Shown: positions 53,654 to 64,000 of the stretch, piece by piece
Position numbering within the stretch: position 1 is the stretch's first letter
Layout: every line of letters begins with the position of its first letter
Source: Skeletonema tropicum
Taxonomy: Eukaryota; Bacillariophyta; Thalassiosirophyceae; Thalassiosirales; Thalassiosiraceae
NCBI GenBank assembly: GCA_037178625.1
Contig: CM074144.1
Span: 1,612,001 to 1,676,000, forward strand
DNA length: 64,000 bases
Reading direction: 5' to 3'
Notes under the pieces: generated by a model
What the model saw: the letters and a program-made list of their open reading frames with translations, nothing else
Databases searched by the model: none
What the model was told of the DNA's origin: nothing
Position numbers and translations under genes: made by a program

Positions 53654-55044
53654 TAGAGATGGGTCACGTTCCATCATATCACACCTCGTGTGATCATCAA
53701 AAATTTTCAGGACGATGGACGTGAGTAACGTGAGCCAACGTGAGCAAAAACGCAGATTAACGAGAAAGCAGTCAGATTAACGAGAAAGCAGTAATAAAAG
53801 AGCAGTTATGTTAATCTATATATTCTTATTCCAATGCTCCTTGCGATCAAATAAGCCCCCCAGCTTACTCATGCAGCACACACAAACCCCCATCATCTCA
53901 TTCAACAAGTCTCAGAAGAGCAACAAGTGGTCGTGTTGACCAATATCCGTTTCAGTATCGCTCAATGGAGGAAGGTAGGCATCAGCGACAGGCTTCTCCG
54001 TCAACTCTTCATAGTACATGTGTAGAAGGCGGTTGTTTTCACGGGTGTACATGATGCGCTGGGCAAGTTCTGGATCCATCCTGGACCTCCTAATGGATAG
54101 TACTTGAGATGCACGACTCCAAACTCTCTCCGAAGCTGCGGAGGTGGCAGGAATGGCAAGGAAAGCTCGAGCCAATTTGGCACGTGTTGGACACTTGCGC
54201 TCATTCACACTCCACCATGCCAATGGGTCATTGAAATCTCCGTCAGAATTCTTGATGGGCTGAGAATTCACTATGTGGAGGAATGCTTGCAGTTCAGAAT
54301 GACACTTCTCGCTCAGCATGTCATCTTCTCCATGCTCCTCATTATCGACATCAAACAATCCGCTGCTGAAGTTATCAAAGATACAAGGTGGGCGGTCACG
54401 GATAAAATGTATGATCTTGAACGAAAGCTGGTCCAAAGGAATGGATGACCAATAAAAAGAGGCATGCCGATGCCACAATGCGAACTGTCCCCCAAAAAAG
54501 ATTGTGCTGCAATCACTACTCCATCGTCCACAAATCATGCGGCACGGAGGAAACATTATATTAGTGTTAGATAATGTTTGTCACTAGAGTAATAAGAATA
54601 GGATAATTTTTAACTCACCTATTTTATTTTCACATCTGTTGCGGTGATAGATACATAAAATAATAAATTATTGTGCACAACTCAATTAATTCGTCAATTT
54701 TATCAACATTTAATTGCATCTGCGCAGATTTTCGTTGTGCATGACAAATTGAGTAGAGGAGGCAGCTGAGGGACACTGCTATTTGTAGAATAAGTGCTAG
54801 TAGCAGGAGTGACCACCATGGAGGCGGAGAGAGACCTACCGCAGCATCTAGGTGATGTAACCCTCATGTAACGTTTGTCATAAGTTGAGAGCGCAAGAGA
54901 GGGTCTTCGAGTGTTTAGTACACACACAAGTTGAGAATTTAATAGGTTATGAGAGTCACGTTCTTCACGTGATGAGGGGTCGCGAGATGGTTCGTCACGT
55001 TTCACGTGATCACGTGAATTTTTTTTTTCCGTGACCCATCTCTA
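53654..55044 (-). mobile_element. hAT-3 element inside MITE copy C
   Basis: 1,391 bp with 15-bp inverted termini TAGAGATGGGTCACG and an 8-bp target duplication CATTTCGA (53646-53653, 55045-55052). Termini differ from hAT-1/2, so it is another subfamily. It carries only a C-terminal transposase piece on the minus strand. Confidence 0.92.
53912..54556 (-). pseudogene. hAT-3 transposase C-terminal fragment
   Basis: 214 codons. It contains the hAT dimerisation region: DPLAWWSVNERKCPTRAKLA, then FLAIPATSAASERVWSRASQ, SIRRSRMDPELAQRIMYTRE and a variable tail. The BED finger and catalytic residues are absent, as the element is internally deleted. Confidence 0.82.
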
Positions 55045-55370
55045 CATTTCGATGCCGTTTTGCTACTCCGACGAAGGCCTCGTGCAATTGTAAGAACAAA
55101 GCATGAGCCATTGTGTGGCCTTAAGGTTACTTTCTTGCGTAGAAGGGCTACAGGTTTGTGAGGGAAAACACAAAAGGAGCTGTATATACTTTACTCGCTA
55201 GCTTTGACACGAAAAACGGCACCAAAGTGCCGTTTTCATGCCCTTGCGGTTCTGAGCCCATTGGCAAAACGGCACCAAAGTGCCGTTTTCAAAATGGTTG
55301 GGATAATATAGGCCTCATGAAGATTGAGACCCGTTACATACTACAATCTCGGCTGGTATTTTGGCTGGTA

Positions 55371-57828
55371 CCAGTCTAAAACTAGTTTGTTCCTTAAGTT
55401 TCAGGGTATCTTTGCACTCTTCGATCTCGGTCATTTTCCAGCCGATTAAGCCGCCCATTGAAGCTGACTGCGGCTGAGGTAATGCTCATTCGTGTACGTC
55501 CAATTATCACTATGATTGGTCGGGTATTGACTGAGATCGAAGCACTCAAAGAATGTAATATTGATTGATTTGGACGCTTTTAGACCCCGAATCAGTCTGT
55601 TCCTTTATCGCTAATATTCATCTTTTTACGTGATAAAATGCAGATGTTAGCGATATCTGAGATCTAATTCAATCCAAAAATTCAGGGTATCTTTTCATTT
55701 CCATTTCACAACCGCAACATGTTCATTCGTCGCCTCTTTGACCTCCCTCACAGTAATACGCATGGGTCCATGCCAATAAATCACTGCGCCCCGTCCTATC
55801 CACTCCCTTGCCATGCTCTGAGATGAATTTTGGGCTTGGCGGAGTCGCCAATGACTCTCAGTACACTCTGAAATGACCGTGGGTCAAAAATACATACTTC
55901 GTCTTCATGACAATATAGTGCATATCGGGCACTGGTACTTGTCTCAAGGCTCCAATCCCGTCTTAGAAAGCGTTATTATGGTCATAGAAAAGAATGGGTG
56001 CGGTTGGGATGTTTCGCCAACCGTTATTTGGAAGATAATTTGATGTGACGTAAATAATGACTAACCCGGGAGGGGCGGATCAAAACTAATATTGAAGCAG
56101 CAGCAGTTATCATCCAAGAATGAGGTAACGCCACTGCACCGATCAATAAAAGATTCTTCAAACGATTTGAGAGTTTCATCCAACGTGTGATAACTCTCTA
56201 GAGGGAGACAAATGTTTGGAGATTTCTTGGGGGGAGAGTCATGGATTGGAGAAAATCTTACTTGTGTCTGCAGTCTGTAGACTCTATTGCTTCACGTTAG
56301 TGAAAAGATCCATCATGACTATAAAATGTTTCGAGGCAAAAAAACAACGACGATACCGTGGTAGTTTATTATTTATCATGCTTGTATATATCTTATTATA
56401 CACAAGTGGGACGGGAGATAAGTGGGAATGGTGGTGGAGTCGACTATGAGGAGTGTTATAGGTGGTTGATCAAGTGAAGACGACAGATTGTGATAGGTTG
56501 TGTCTATAATTAGTAATGTGCCTATGTGATGGCCAACTAATTAGACAATTCAAACTCCTACAATGTCGATCTCTTCGTCTTCTTCTTCGTCAGATGATCC
56601 GGCTTCTGATCCAGCTTCCAACTCGTCTTCATATTGCGTCACAAACTCTTCTGCTTCCTCCAAAGAAGAGAAGTGCTTCCGTGCCACCATCATCTCTTTC
56701 AACTCAAACATCGGTTCCCGGTCGGCCATGATATCCTTCATATCCTTTAGAGGCTGCTTCTTCGTCGGGATGGAGGCGTCTCCTTTCTTCCATCTCACAC
56801 CAATCCATGTCTTCAGCTCAGCGTTCGTGGTGGGATTATCGTGTTTGCCAGCAGTCAATAATAGTTGGTGAGCATCTAGAATCTTCTGCAATGTAGCAGC
56901 CTTCTTCTTGAGACTTTGGTATTTCTCATCCGCCTTTCGTCGCCTCTTCACCTCCATCAAATCTAGGACTTCTTGGTCAAGTGCAGCGTGTCCGCATCTG
57001 TACAACAAACCGCCAGTGATTCTTTGGTTTCCAATATGTTCCAGTTTCGAACTCAACGATTCAACATTTTGCTGTTGCTGCACCCGTGCCTCCTGGAGAC
57101 GTGTGTTCCTCTCGAGCTGTTGGGCATAGTCCATGGCAATCATACCAGCAGTTCCCTCCGATACGTTGAGACCTAGAGCATCGATGTCGACGTATGATGC
57201 ACCTGCAGAAGTAGTTGAAGTCGATGTGGAAGTGGCACTCTGCCGCCTAGATTTTGGCTGCCGACTGTCATTATTACTATTGCTATCATCTTTATGACGG
57301 CGCTTGCGTCCACCAGCATCTAACGGCCGTTCCCCTTCGGCGTGCGGGAGAGCACCGCGACGGCGTGGAACTCCTGTCGGCATCGTCAAATAATTCACCG
57401 CAAAGGAAGAGCCGCTGAGTTATCTAGAGATGTTATCATTAATTATTTAGGCGCTGCCTTTATGGATGCGATTGACATTAATTTCATCATCAATGATAAT
57501 GCAGTGTGTGCGATTGCGCCGGCGTCATTTATTATACCGTACCACATATCTCGAGGTATGTACGAGCAAAAAGATTCCCTGAAACGGAAATCGCACCTCA
57601 AAACACAGCAATTCAGCATTGTTGACATTACAGCGTTCGATCTGCTCCTATACCGCCTCGGAGGCCGACACCAAGCATAGCAACCTCCTCTACAGTGTCC
57701 TCGCCGACTCCCCCTGGCTTGGATTCACTCAAATCGGTCACTAGGGTGTCCGAAACAAGCAAAAAGAAAATTCAGGGTATCTTAAGGAACAGACTCGAAA
57801 CTTAAGGAACAGACTAGTTTTAGACTGG
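55371..57828 (-). mobile_element. 2.46-kb TA-flanked element with 32-bp inverted termini
   Basis: CCAGTCTAAAACTAGTTTGT and onward at 55371-55402 pairs with 57797-57828 (one mismatch in 32), and TA lies outside both ends. TTCAGGGTATCTT recurs at 55403, 55681 and 57771, and TTAAGGAACAGACT is doubled at the right end. It contains one sizeable minus-strand frame. The TA duplication fits Tc1/mariner-type or related transposition, but no DDE core was recognised. Confidence 0.75.
56550..57383 (-). CDS. Transposon-encoded protein (accessory or C-terminal part)
   Basis: A 277-aa frame from the ATG at 57383 (MPTGVPRRRGALPHAEGERP). A basic, Ser/Thr-rich N-terminal third is followed by a coiled-coil-like region (QQLERNTRLQEARVQQQQNV), a Lys-rich helical stretch (VKRRRKADEKYQSLKKKAAT) and an acidic end (SDEEEDEEIDIVGV). 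The overall design resembles the helical C-terminal regions of diatom transposon proteins. It lacks catalytic motifs and may be a final exon. A plus-strand relic at 57420-57740 ends ADTKHSNLLYSVLADSPWLG in another frame. Confidence 0.5.
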   Translation of the reverse strand: MPTGVPRRRGALPHAEGERPLDAGGRKRRHKDDSNSNNDSRQPKSRRQSATSTSTSTTSAGASYVDIDALGLNVSEGTAGMIAMDYAQQLERNTRLQEARVQQQQNVESLSSKLEHIGNQRITGGLLYRCGHAALDQEVLDLMEVKRRRKADEKYQSLKKKAATLQKILDAHQLLLTAGKHDNPTTNAELKTWIGVRWKKGDASIPTKKQPLKDMKDIMADREPMFELKEMMVARKHFSSLEEAEEFVTQYEDELEAGSEAGSSDEEEDEEIDIVGV

Positions 57829-57944
57829 TATTTTTTTCTCGGTGTTTGTGAAGAACATCGGAATTCCTTCTCTCTTTTCCTTATAGATTTGTCTCTGCAG
57901 ACTACAGATTTTTTGCTGGTATTTTGGATTTTGACCTGTACGTC

Positions 57945-59192
57945 CATCACCATGGTACACCACCACCCCCTACTTGCCGACACCATAATACACTACCTAA
58001 ACATAATTTTAGACGGCCCCACTGCAGCAACTCACTCTCGAATAGCCTTTCTACGAAATAGTGCCCTTGATTCTTTTTCGACCGACGCCATTGCTACATA
58101 TCATCGCACCAAAGTAGATGTGCCGGAAAATGGCATGTAATTATGCACTTCCATTATGGTCTTCAGATGAATAGTTGGAGCTGCTCTGCCACCGAACTGG
58201 TTTGCAGACGCCAACTATATATTATTAAGCGGCTAGCACTCCCCTCTAGAGCGTCTCTGGGCGTTCTTTGACGCATGCAGTGGTATGGTGAATGTAGGTG
58301 ATGAAAATTGATTCTTTCCACAAAAAACATCAAACAGGGGATGCATATTTCTGACAGAACAGGTGATGAAATGGTGCTAACAGTCAGTGAGATGATGACT
58401 ATAATATAACAATCAACAATGTTGGACCAGGTTTCTCTATTTCATTGTGGCTACAACAATATTAGACTAGTTGGGATGTCATTTTATTGTGGAAAATAGG
58501 GAGCCCAATGTCGTCACATACACGGTCAGTTAAAGTGATGTTGAGTACATCTACTCCGTAAGATGGGGACCCTTTCACCACTAATACCAATAGCCATCTG
58601 TTGCGGCGTTATGCAGTTTCCAGGGTATCATATGCCTGCTAACAACATATTTCCTTCCGGGTGGCATCAATACAACAGCGAACAATTCGACCTACTACTC
58701 AATTAATACATGTATTCGGCATGCAATAATAAAAAAGATAATAATAATCGATTATCATAATATATGAAAGGAGTTCGTAATGCAATATGGCTATTAGATG
58801 ACTATTATATGACTGCTAACAACACTATTCCTATCGGATGGCATCAAAACAACAGCGGATGATTCGGCTTACTACTCCATTATTAAGTGCAATTGGCATG
58901 TAATTAGTAAAACTGATAATAATATTCGTTTATCATAATATATAGAAGGAGTGTGTAATGCTACATGGCTATTAAATAACCGAAATGTATTAAATATGAA
59001 TATGTCATGATGTTGCTCGGCATGTGCAGATTTTACGTCTCCGGCGGTTAGAGCCGTATACCACCAAAACGACGTCGATTCGCCCGCCGCCGCTTACAGA
59101 ATCGGAATCGACATAAAAAATGGGGTTAGGCAACGTGTTGATTATGTTGAGTTTGGGGATGTCGGTCCGATAGTGCCATGGTTTGCGACTGT
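57945..59192 (+). mobile_element. Diverged, end-less copy of the TTAA element
   Basis: It aligns along its length with 23830-24925. For example, TGGTCTTCAGATGAATAGTTG is near 58155 and 24047, and GGTTTGCAGACGCCA occurs in both. About 60 bp around 58780-58930 are locally duplicated. The CCAGAAGATGCCC termini are missing on both sides. The copy keeps a relic frame at 59022-59190 shared with the first copy. Confidence 0.7.
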
Positions 59193-59259
59193 GGTGGAGT
59201 GGTGGGCGGCTCAAAAATACCAAGCGAGATTTTGAAATACCAAGAAAAATAGGAGGCGG

Positions 59260-60791
59260 CCTACGTAGGAATTCAAATCTTCGTAGAACGTACATACTAC
59301 CTGTAAGTCCTACCTAATGCTGCACTTTTTGAAGACTTTTTGACATCAACCATGAAGCTGCCGCTCCTACCGACGGCCCCAACAATGCACACGCTTCATA
59401 TATAACCAATATACGCACCTATATCGCTCTCCATTACTATTGGGTATATTATGGAGGCGTTCCTTTGTCGAGGTAGATGCCGTCGTTGAGTTATTTTACT
59501 CGCCATCAACGATATGAAAATTGGTCATCTTCGTCCACCTGTGATATGATCCTTTTGGCAATGATACTCTGCACTACAAGGTCCCCTACTTTACATATCT
59601 CATCTGCAACATAATATTGACTTCCGAGGTCGTGTCCCACATATGAGAGTGCTCCCTCTATTTATTATTACCCAGGCGCACATGTGATCGGATATGTGAT
59701 GTTTCACATAATTAATATGCAACAATCAACCATATAAACAGTCCATAACAACAATGCAAACACAATTCTTCAACTCTCAACATAAAGAGGATGTCGGGGG
59801 GGTAATACATGCTTCAGCAGCCGCAATATAGGTGTAGATGTCATATTTATCATGGTGTAGAGGCCTACATTTTTTGTAATTTATTGTACCAAATAATATT
59901 TAATATTATCCGATTGAAAACCATATTCCAAACAATACCAATGCATATTTTTACCGCAATGATTTGTTAGTTCTGTTTTGGATGTGTTTTGGAATTATTG
60001 GTGGCTGTACACAACAATTGATGGTGGTTATTGTGCCCATTTGAGACGAGTTTTTTGTAATTATTGACTCGTCGCTTCAAGGAGACAATAAAACTCTTTT
60101 TATAAGGTTTATGCCCCCCAATCATCGCTCTCTATCATATTATAACTGGGGCATAAGTTTCAGGGCTTCGTTCCTCCTGTGATGCATCCTTTGGTGAGAG
60201 TGTCGGTCGCAACAAGGCGACAGGTGGCTTTTGATGATGGTGTGGCTAGATCACTTATTTTCTTGGTGAATACGGTGATTACTGTGGCGATAAGCATAAC
60301 CTACGAATAATATATGTTTGGTTGTCGATTGGAAGGGGCAGGGCGGAGTGATGGCACACCCTACTGCCTCTCTTTTGGATAAATACGGCAGCGGCAGACT
60401 GTGTCGTCGAGGGGAAATTTCTAGCGATAAAAAATGTCGACGAGAATTAATTCGACGTTATGGTATACTGGTGAACTTTTTTAATAATGAACTACAATAT
60501 GGGTTTAGAGTTCGTTGCCAAAAAAGTTCACCAGTATATCAAGATGGGACATTATATCACCATAGGACGCAAACACACCATGGTGTCGGTGCTCCTCATC
60601 TTGGTGATGTTGAGTGGAGATGAAAAAGTGTTTGGCGATAGTTAGCCCGTCAAGAAAATATATTGATTTTTGCCTGTTTTGGTTAGTAAGGGTTAACAAA
60701 TGTCGTAGCGATAGTCATATCACACGTCATGTACTATTCCTACGTTGATACTCCTACTTTTGAACTTAGACCGGGAGGCTTAGAACCCGTG
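59260..60791 (-). mobile_element. Inverted copy of the 15.6-17.1 kb element
   Basis: It is co-linear with the reverse complement of 15578-17123 over the whole length, including the internal hairpin (60463-60540). The end at 60779-60791 keeps CTTAGAACCCGTG. The other end lacks the 13-bp terminus and starts at GGCCTACGTAGGAATTC. Substitutions throughout show the two copies are not recent. Confidence 0.75.
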
Positions 60792-60886
60792 GGAAGGTGG
60801 TTGTTTTAATTTCAAATCTCAATGAAGTGGATTACAATGATATTATCACCGCCCCTACAGCAGCCGAAACGCCACCCTGCTGTGAA

Positions 60887-61657
60887 CAAGGGTAAATAAA
60901 TAGGGTATGTCACAAGGAGTGTGACGCTTACCGTCTCGGGGGCAAACTCAACTTTGTCACAAGGGCCATTTTTACGTATTCCTACGTTGTACCTAGTACT
61001 GTGCAGAAATGTGCAGGAAACACACACAAATTTACCTAAGTGAAGGTGCCGATACGACTACAAGTTCCGTATGGTTGAGTCTCGCTTGCCTCGTCGTTTC
61101 CCGTCATTGAAAGCTCGAACTGACCATTCACCGCTCAAGGCAACGGCAACCATGGTCGACACTGCCGCCACTGAAATAGACCAAGTTATTAGCCATAATA
61201 TGGGACGATTGATTGCTGATCGTTACTATGGATTATTATGATCATGTTATCGTGCTTGGATCCAGCAGAAACGCTCTTTGGGACGTTCAATAAGCACTGT
61301 TCAATGGGCGGCGCTCGCCGGACGTCACCGTCTAGTATTGCCTCCATACTGCCTTCCCTCGAGGTATTTGGCAGCGGCGAGGGCGTCAACACCAAAATAA
61401 TAATCCATAGTAACGATCAGCCACCGATCGGCCCATATGACGGCTGTTAACTTGGTCTATTTCAACAGCGGCAGCGTCGACCATGGTTGCCTGCCTCGAG
61501 CGGCGTGTTGGTGCTGATCATCCTGTTGACCGGCATTGACTTTCGCATTTGAGTTTGCCCCCGAGACGGTAAATCCGACTTGATTTTTTTCACGCGTAAA
61601 CGTCGCGGCGGAGATTTCCCGCCAAAATTTGAGTCATACCCTATTTATTTACCCTTG
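60887..61657. mobile_element. Foldback hAT-type MITE, 771 bp
   Basis: Termini CAAGGGTAAATAAATAGGG (60887) and its complement (to 61657). A near-perfect 8-bp target duplication GCTGTGAA / GCTGCGAA lies at 60879-60886 and 61658-61665. Further inverted blocks inside (GAGACGGTAA and GCCCCCGAG near both ends; AACCATGGTCGAC...GATCGTTACTATGGATTATTA at 61150-61240 and again inverted at 61400-61485) make most of the element a large foldback. Each arm can be read as a short related peptide (ATEIDQVISHNMGRLIADRY versus AVEIDQVNSRHMGRSVADRY), so the arms may derive from duplicated coding DNA. Confidence 0.78.
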
Positions 61658-61795
61658 GCTGCGAATACGTCGCCATAAATGTCTTCTAAGAGATAGGCCA
61701 TCGATACCTTGTGAAATATAGTCATGGACTGAGATAGGCGGCCTTACTTGGGGTGCCATTGTCATGACATCTTTTTTTTTGATGTGCTTGTGAGC

Positions 61796-63881
61796 GTACG
61801 ATCATGCAGAAATCGAGTTGGCTTTCTGCATGAGACCTGAGAACTGCTAACAAATTAACTAGCGAAGTCTGTCCCAAAATTTTTTCACTTTGCCCCGGAA
61901 TCAAAATGCCCTCCCCCTTTTCGGGGAGCCCCGCCGGGCAGGTCTAGTCGTTTGCCGTCACTTTCACACGAACACAACATTTGCCCTCAATAACCATGGC
62001 GGAATACCGCCGCTAGTATAGAGCGGATGGCCGGCCGATGCCACCTAAAGTCGAGCCCGGCGCCCTCAGTGGACCGATAGTGATCAAATGATGTGATGGT
62101 TGCGCACCATACGGTCTCAGAGCCTTACTTTGGGGTTTCAGCTGCAATTATGACCGTTACTACGTAAAAACACAACAACACACCGGCCCCCCTCAGCAAC
62201 AAACTATCTTTGGGCCCCAATCCAATCGACTATGACGGAGACAATGAATATTATTGACAATATAACAATTATGGATGAGTCGGATAGCATTTTCTTCAGG
62301 CAGTTTTGTCGATACGGACCCCCTCGGTCTATCTATGATGTGTTACGTGACTTTAACAATAATACGGCGCTGTGAAAGGAGAGGATTCTCAATGATTAAC
62401 AACACAGACAGGGTGGGGGATCTGGGTTATGATGTAACATTGTATTTCCGTTGTGTATGGGTATGAGTATGCCAGAGCAGCTTTATCGACGAAGCTGCTG
62501 CTGTACTTCGTATTATTTGCCCCGCTGCAAAGTGACCGTTGGTAATTCAAATGACAACTGAATTGGCCCCTCCCTCGTACAGCACTTGACCCTGGACTCT
62601 GATCGCCCTTCCACGATGCAGCAAACAAGTAAAATTGATAATTATGACAGGAATACGCTGACAGGTGGTCGGTAGAATTGACTAGCGTAGCGATGAAATT
62701 TGCTCTACATGTTGGGGGGAGGGAATATTATAACATACACAGTGTGAGGGGCGGGGGATGATGGGGATAACAACAATGACTACATTATTTTGGTTGAGCG
62801 CAGGTGAATAATGACAAACCGAGGGCAGCATTAAGATGGAGCCAGGGCCGGGGGGATGGATATGCCATTACTTCGTCGTGGTAATAATATCTGTGCTGGG
62901 TAGTTTGGGCGAGGCTGTCCAAGTCTTGTGAATTGGAAGAGAGATTGTAAGGAAAGCATTTTTAGGAATTGTGCCAAAACAAAACAATCAATTGATCTTG
63001 TGAGGGGGTGTATAGGTTTAAGATACAAGAGGAGATGGACGTGTTGGTGTGCAATGATTCCTGCGATCATCCAACTATAACAACTTGCATGACCGGAGGA
63101 AATGAACAAAACCCAAAACCAATCGGTCGAGTGATGAAAAGAGGTGCAATAAACATGGTGGTAATTCCATTGGCAGCTACAACATCTTCTTCATGACTGG
63201 AAATCTGTAGAGCAACTCTTACTTGATTGATTGAGTAATTGCTGGGAAGCATATGTAATGTAGATAGTTTATCATCTCTAGAGTAGACATTTAATACGGT
63301 GCATAACCGATTTGTAACCAAAGGAACGTATCAGGGTAATGTTTCTCCACCACTTTTTTGATTTACTGGAATCTATGACCATTGTTGACCCCTGAGATGG
63401 CAGAGTTTATTGGGAAGATTTAAACCTCTCTTGGCCTATATATGTTAGACCACGAATGCAGTGTCATGATATCCACCAAATAGCGCCCCCTACTATCATA
63501 TTGGAGCCAAGGGTAACACACCATGGCGTTGTTTACAGTGATATCGCTCTGTATCGACGGTTCCAAGGTTTTGGGGGTGAAAAAGTGCCGCTGATGTAAT
63601 GGTCGATACGTCAATACACGTTGGATATCGCTAGTCACGGACTACACCATTCGAATCAGTGTTGAAAATAGGTCTCTAGGCTCTATGCTTATGAGTCTAT
63701 AGATGGTTTGTGATGGTGTTAGAGGTATTGTGCATCCATCGATAGCGTCGTCGTGTTCTGTGATTTTTTGAGTTTTTGGATTCCGGGGCAAAGTGAATTT
63801 TTTTTGGGACAGGAATTCTCAGGTCTCATGATCGTGCAATCTGTTGAAACTTAGTAAAATCCGAGAACTGCACGATCGTAC
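61796..63881. mobile_element. Possible 2.1-kb element with interrupted inverted termini
   Basis: Inverted blocks match at both ends: GTACGATC.TGCAG; ATGAGACCTGAGAA; CTGTCCCAAAA; TTCACTTTGCCCCGGAATC (left 61796-61904, right 63778-63881). The blocks are separated by unequal spacers, so the termini are diverged. No target duplication was found and no intact gene lies inside. Confidence 0.55.
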
Positions 63882-64000
63882 GTAGGGGTATCGATTTAAC
63901 CTAGGAAAAGCGAAATCGTACGCACGATTAGGTTTGCTCGGACAGCCCCTAAAATCTGTCTGACATGAAAATACCATACTGACGTACTTTATGTGCCTTA

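Larger units (their letters stand above)
53565..55303 (+). mobile_element. Palindrome-bearing MITE, copy C, split by a hAT element
   Basis: Without the insertion the copy is about 340 bp and complete. Left terminus TCCCAACCATTTTTTG and right terminus CAAAATGGTTGGGA are each flanked by TA (53563-53564, 55304-55305). Palindrome 1 is at 53581-53604, and palindrome 2 (left half 53639-53654) is cut by the hAT; both have arm AAAACGGCAT and centre TTCG. Palindromes 3 (55213-55236) and 4 (55266-55289) have arm AAAACGGCAC and centre CAAA. The spacers match copies A and B. TA duplication suggests mobilisation by a Tc1/mariner-like enzyme. No coding content belongs to the MITE itself. Confidence 0.85.

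Noticed and set aside
60318..60623. 101-aa frame shared with 15839-16051 (opposite strand)
   Set aside because: It spans the hairpin inside the 1.5-kb element copies and differs by indels between copies. Not protein-like.

Overview
The window looks like nuclear DNA of a stramenopile alga, most probably a diatom. The host genes have short introns (about 90-120 bp, GTAAGT-type donors) that join in frame. Two proteins begin with plastid presequences of the diatom type, with Phe just after an Ala-x-Ala cleavage site (5700-7892 and 51334-52485). The repeats include a degenerate Crypton-type tyrosine recombinase of the kind known from oomycetes and diatoms. Species cannot be told from the sequence alone.

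Layout. 1-5.4 kb: remnants and one intact copy of a seven-helix receptor, plus a two-exon leucine-rich-repeat (LRR) gene. 5.7-7.9 kb: a plastid-targeted NTF2-like/membrane protein. 8.1-17.1 kb: a gene-free nest of mobile DNA, holding a tRNA-derived SINE with a 19-bp target duplication, two copies of an unusual palindrome-bearing MITE, a threefold 1.65-kb tandem array, two TA-flanked MITEs and a 1.5-kb inverted-terminal-repeat element. 17.3-22.4 kb: a MYND-finger fragment, a hAT element and a three-exon secreted beta-propeller gene. 23.5-32.5 kb: a TTAA-flanked (piggyBac-like) element carrying a nested hAT deletion derivative, then three 2,023-bp tandem copies of a dead Crypton. 33.4-44.97 kb: a decayed zinc-finger gene, a second intact receptor, two SHOCT-domain membrane proteins in a block duplication, a three-exon STAND-type ATPase gene and a convergent LRR gene. 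45.5-52.5 kb: a duplicated MYND-finger gene (one copy broken by a stop) and a plastid DCC-family protein. 53.5-63.9 kb: mobile DNA again, including a third palindrome-bearing MITE split by a hAT element, and inverted relatives of elements seen at 15-17 and 24-25 kb.

The most unusual thing is the MITE family at 8661-8958, 15226-15540 and 53565-55303. Each copy carries up to four 24-nt palindromes with constant outer arms (AAAACG...CGTTTT). The inner arm sequence differs between copies but changes symmetrically, and paired palindromes within a copy match. Palindromes also sit near both ends of the Crypton unit and recur through the 1.65-kb tandem unit.

The host genes do not form one pathway. 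The receptor, SHOCT and MYND genes are local tandem or segmental duplicates in different stages of decay. Coordinates were read by eye; splice sites were accepted only when reading frame and GT/AG consensus agreed.
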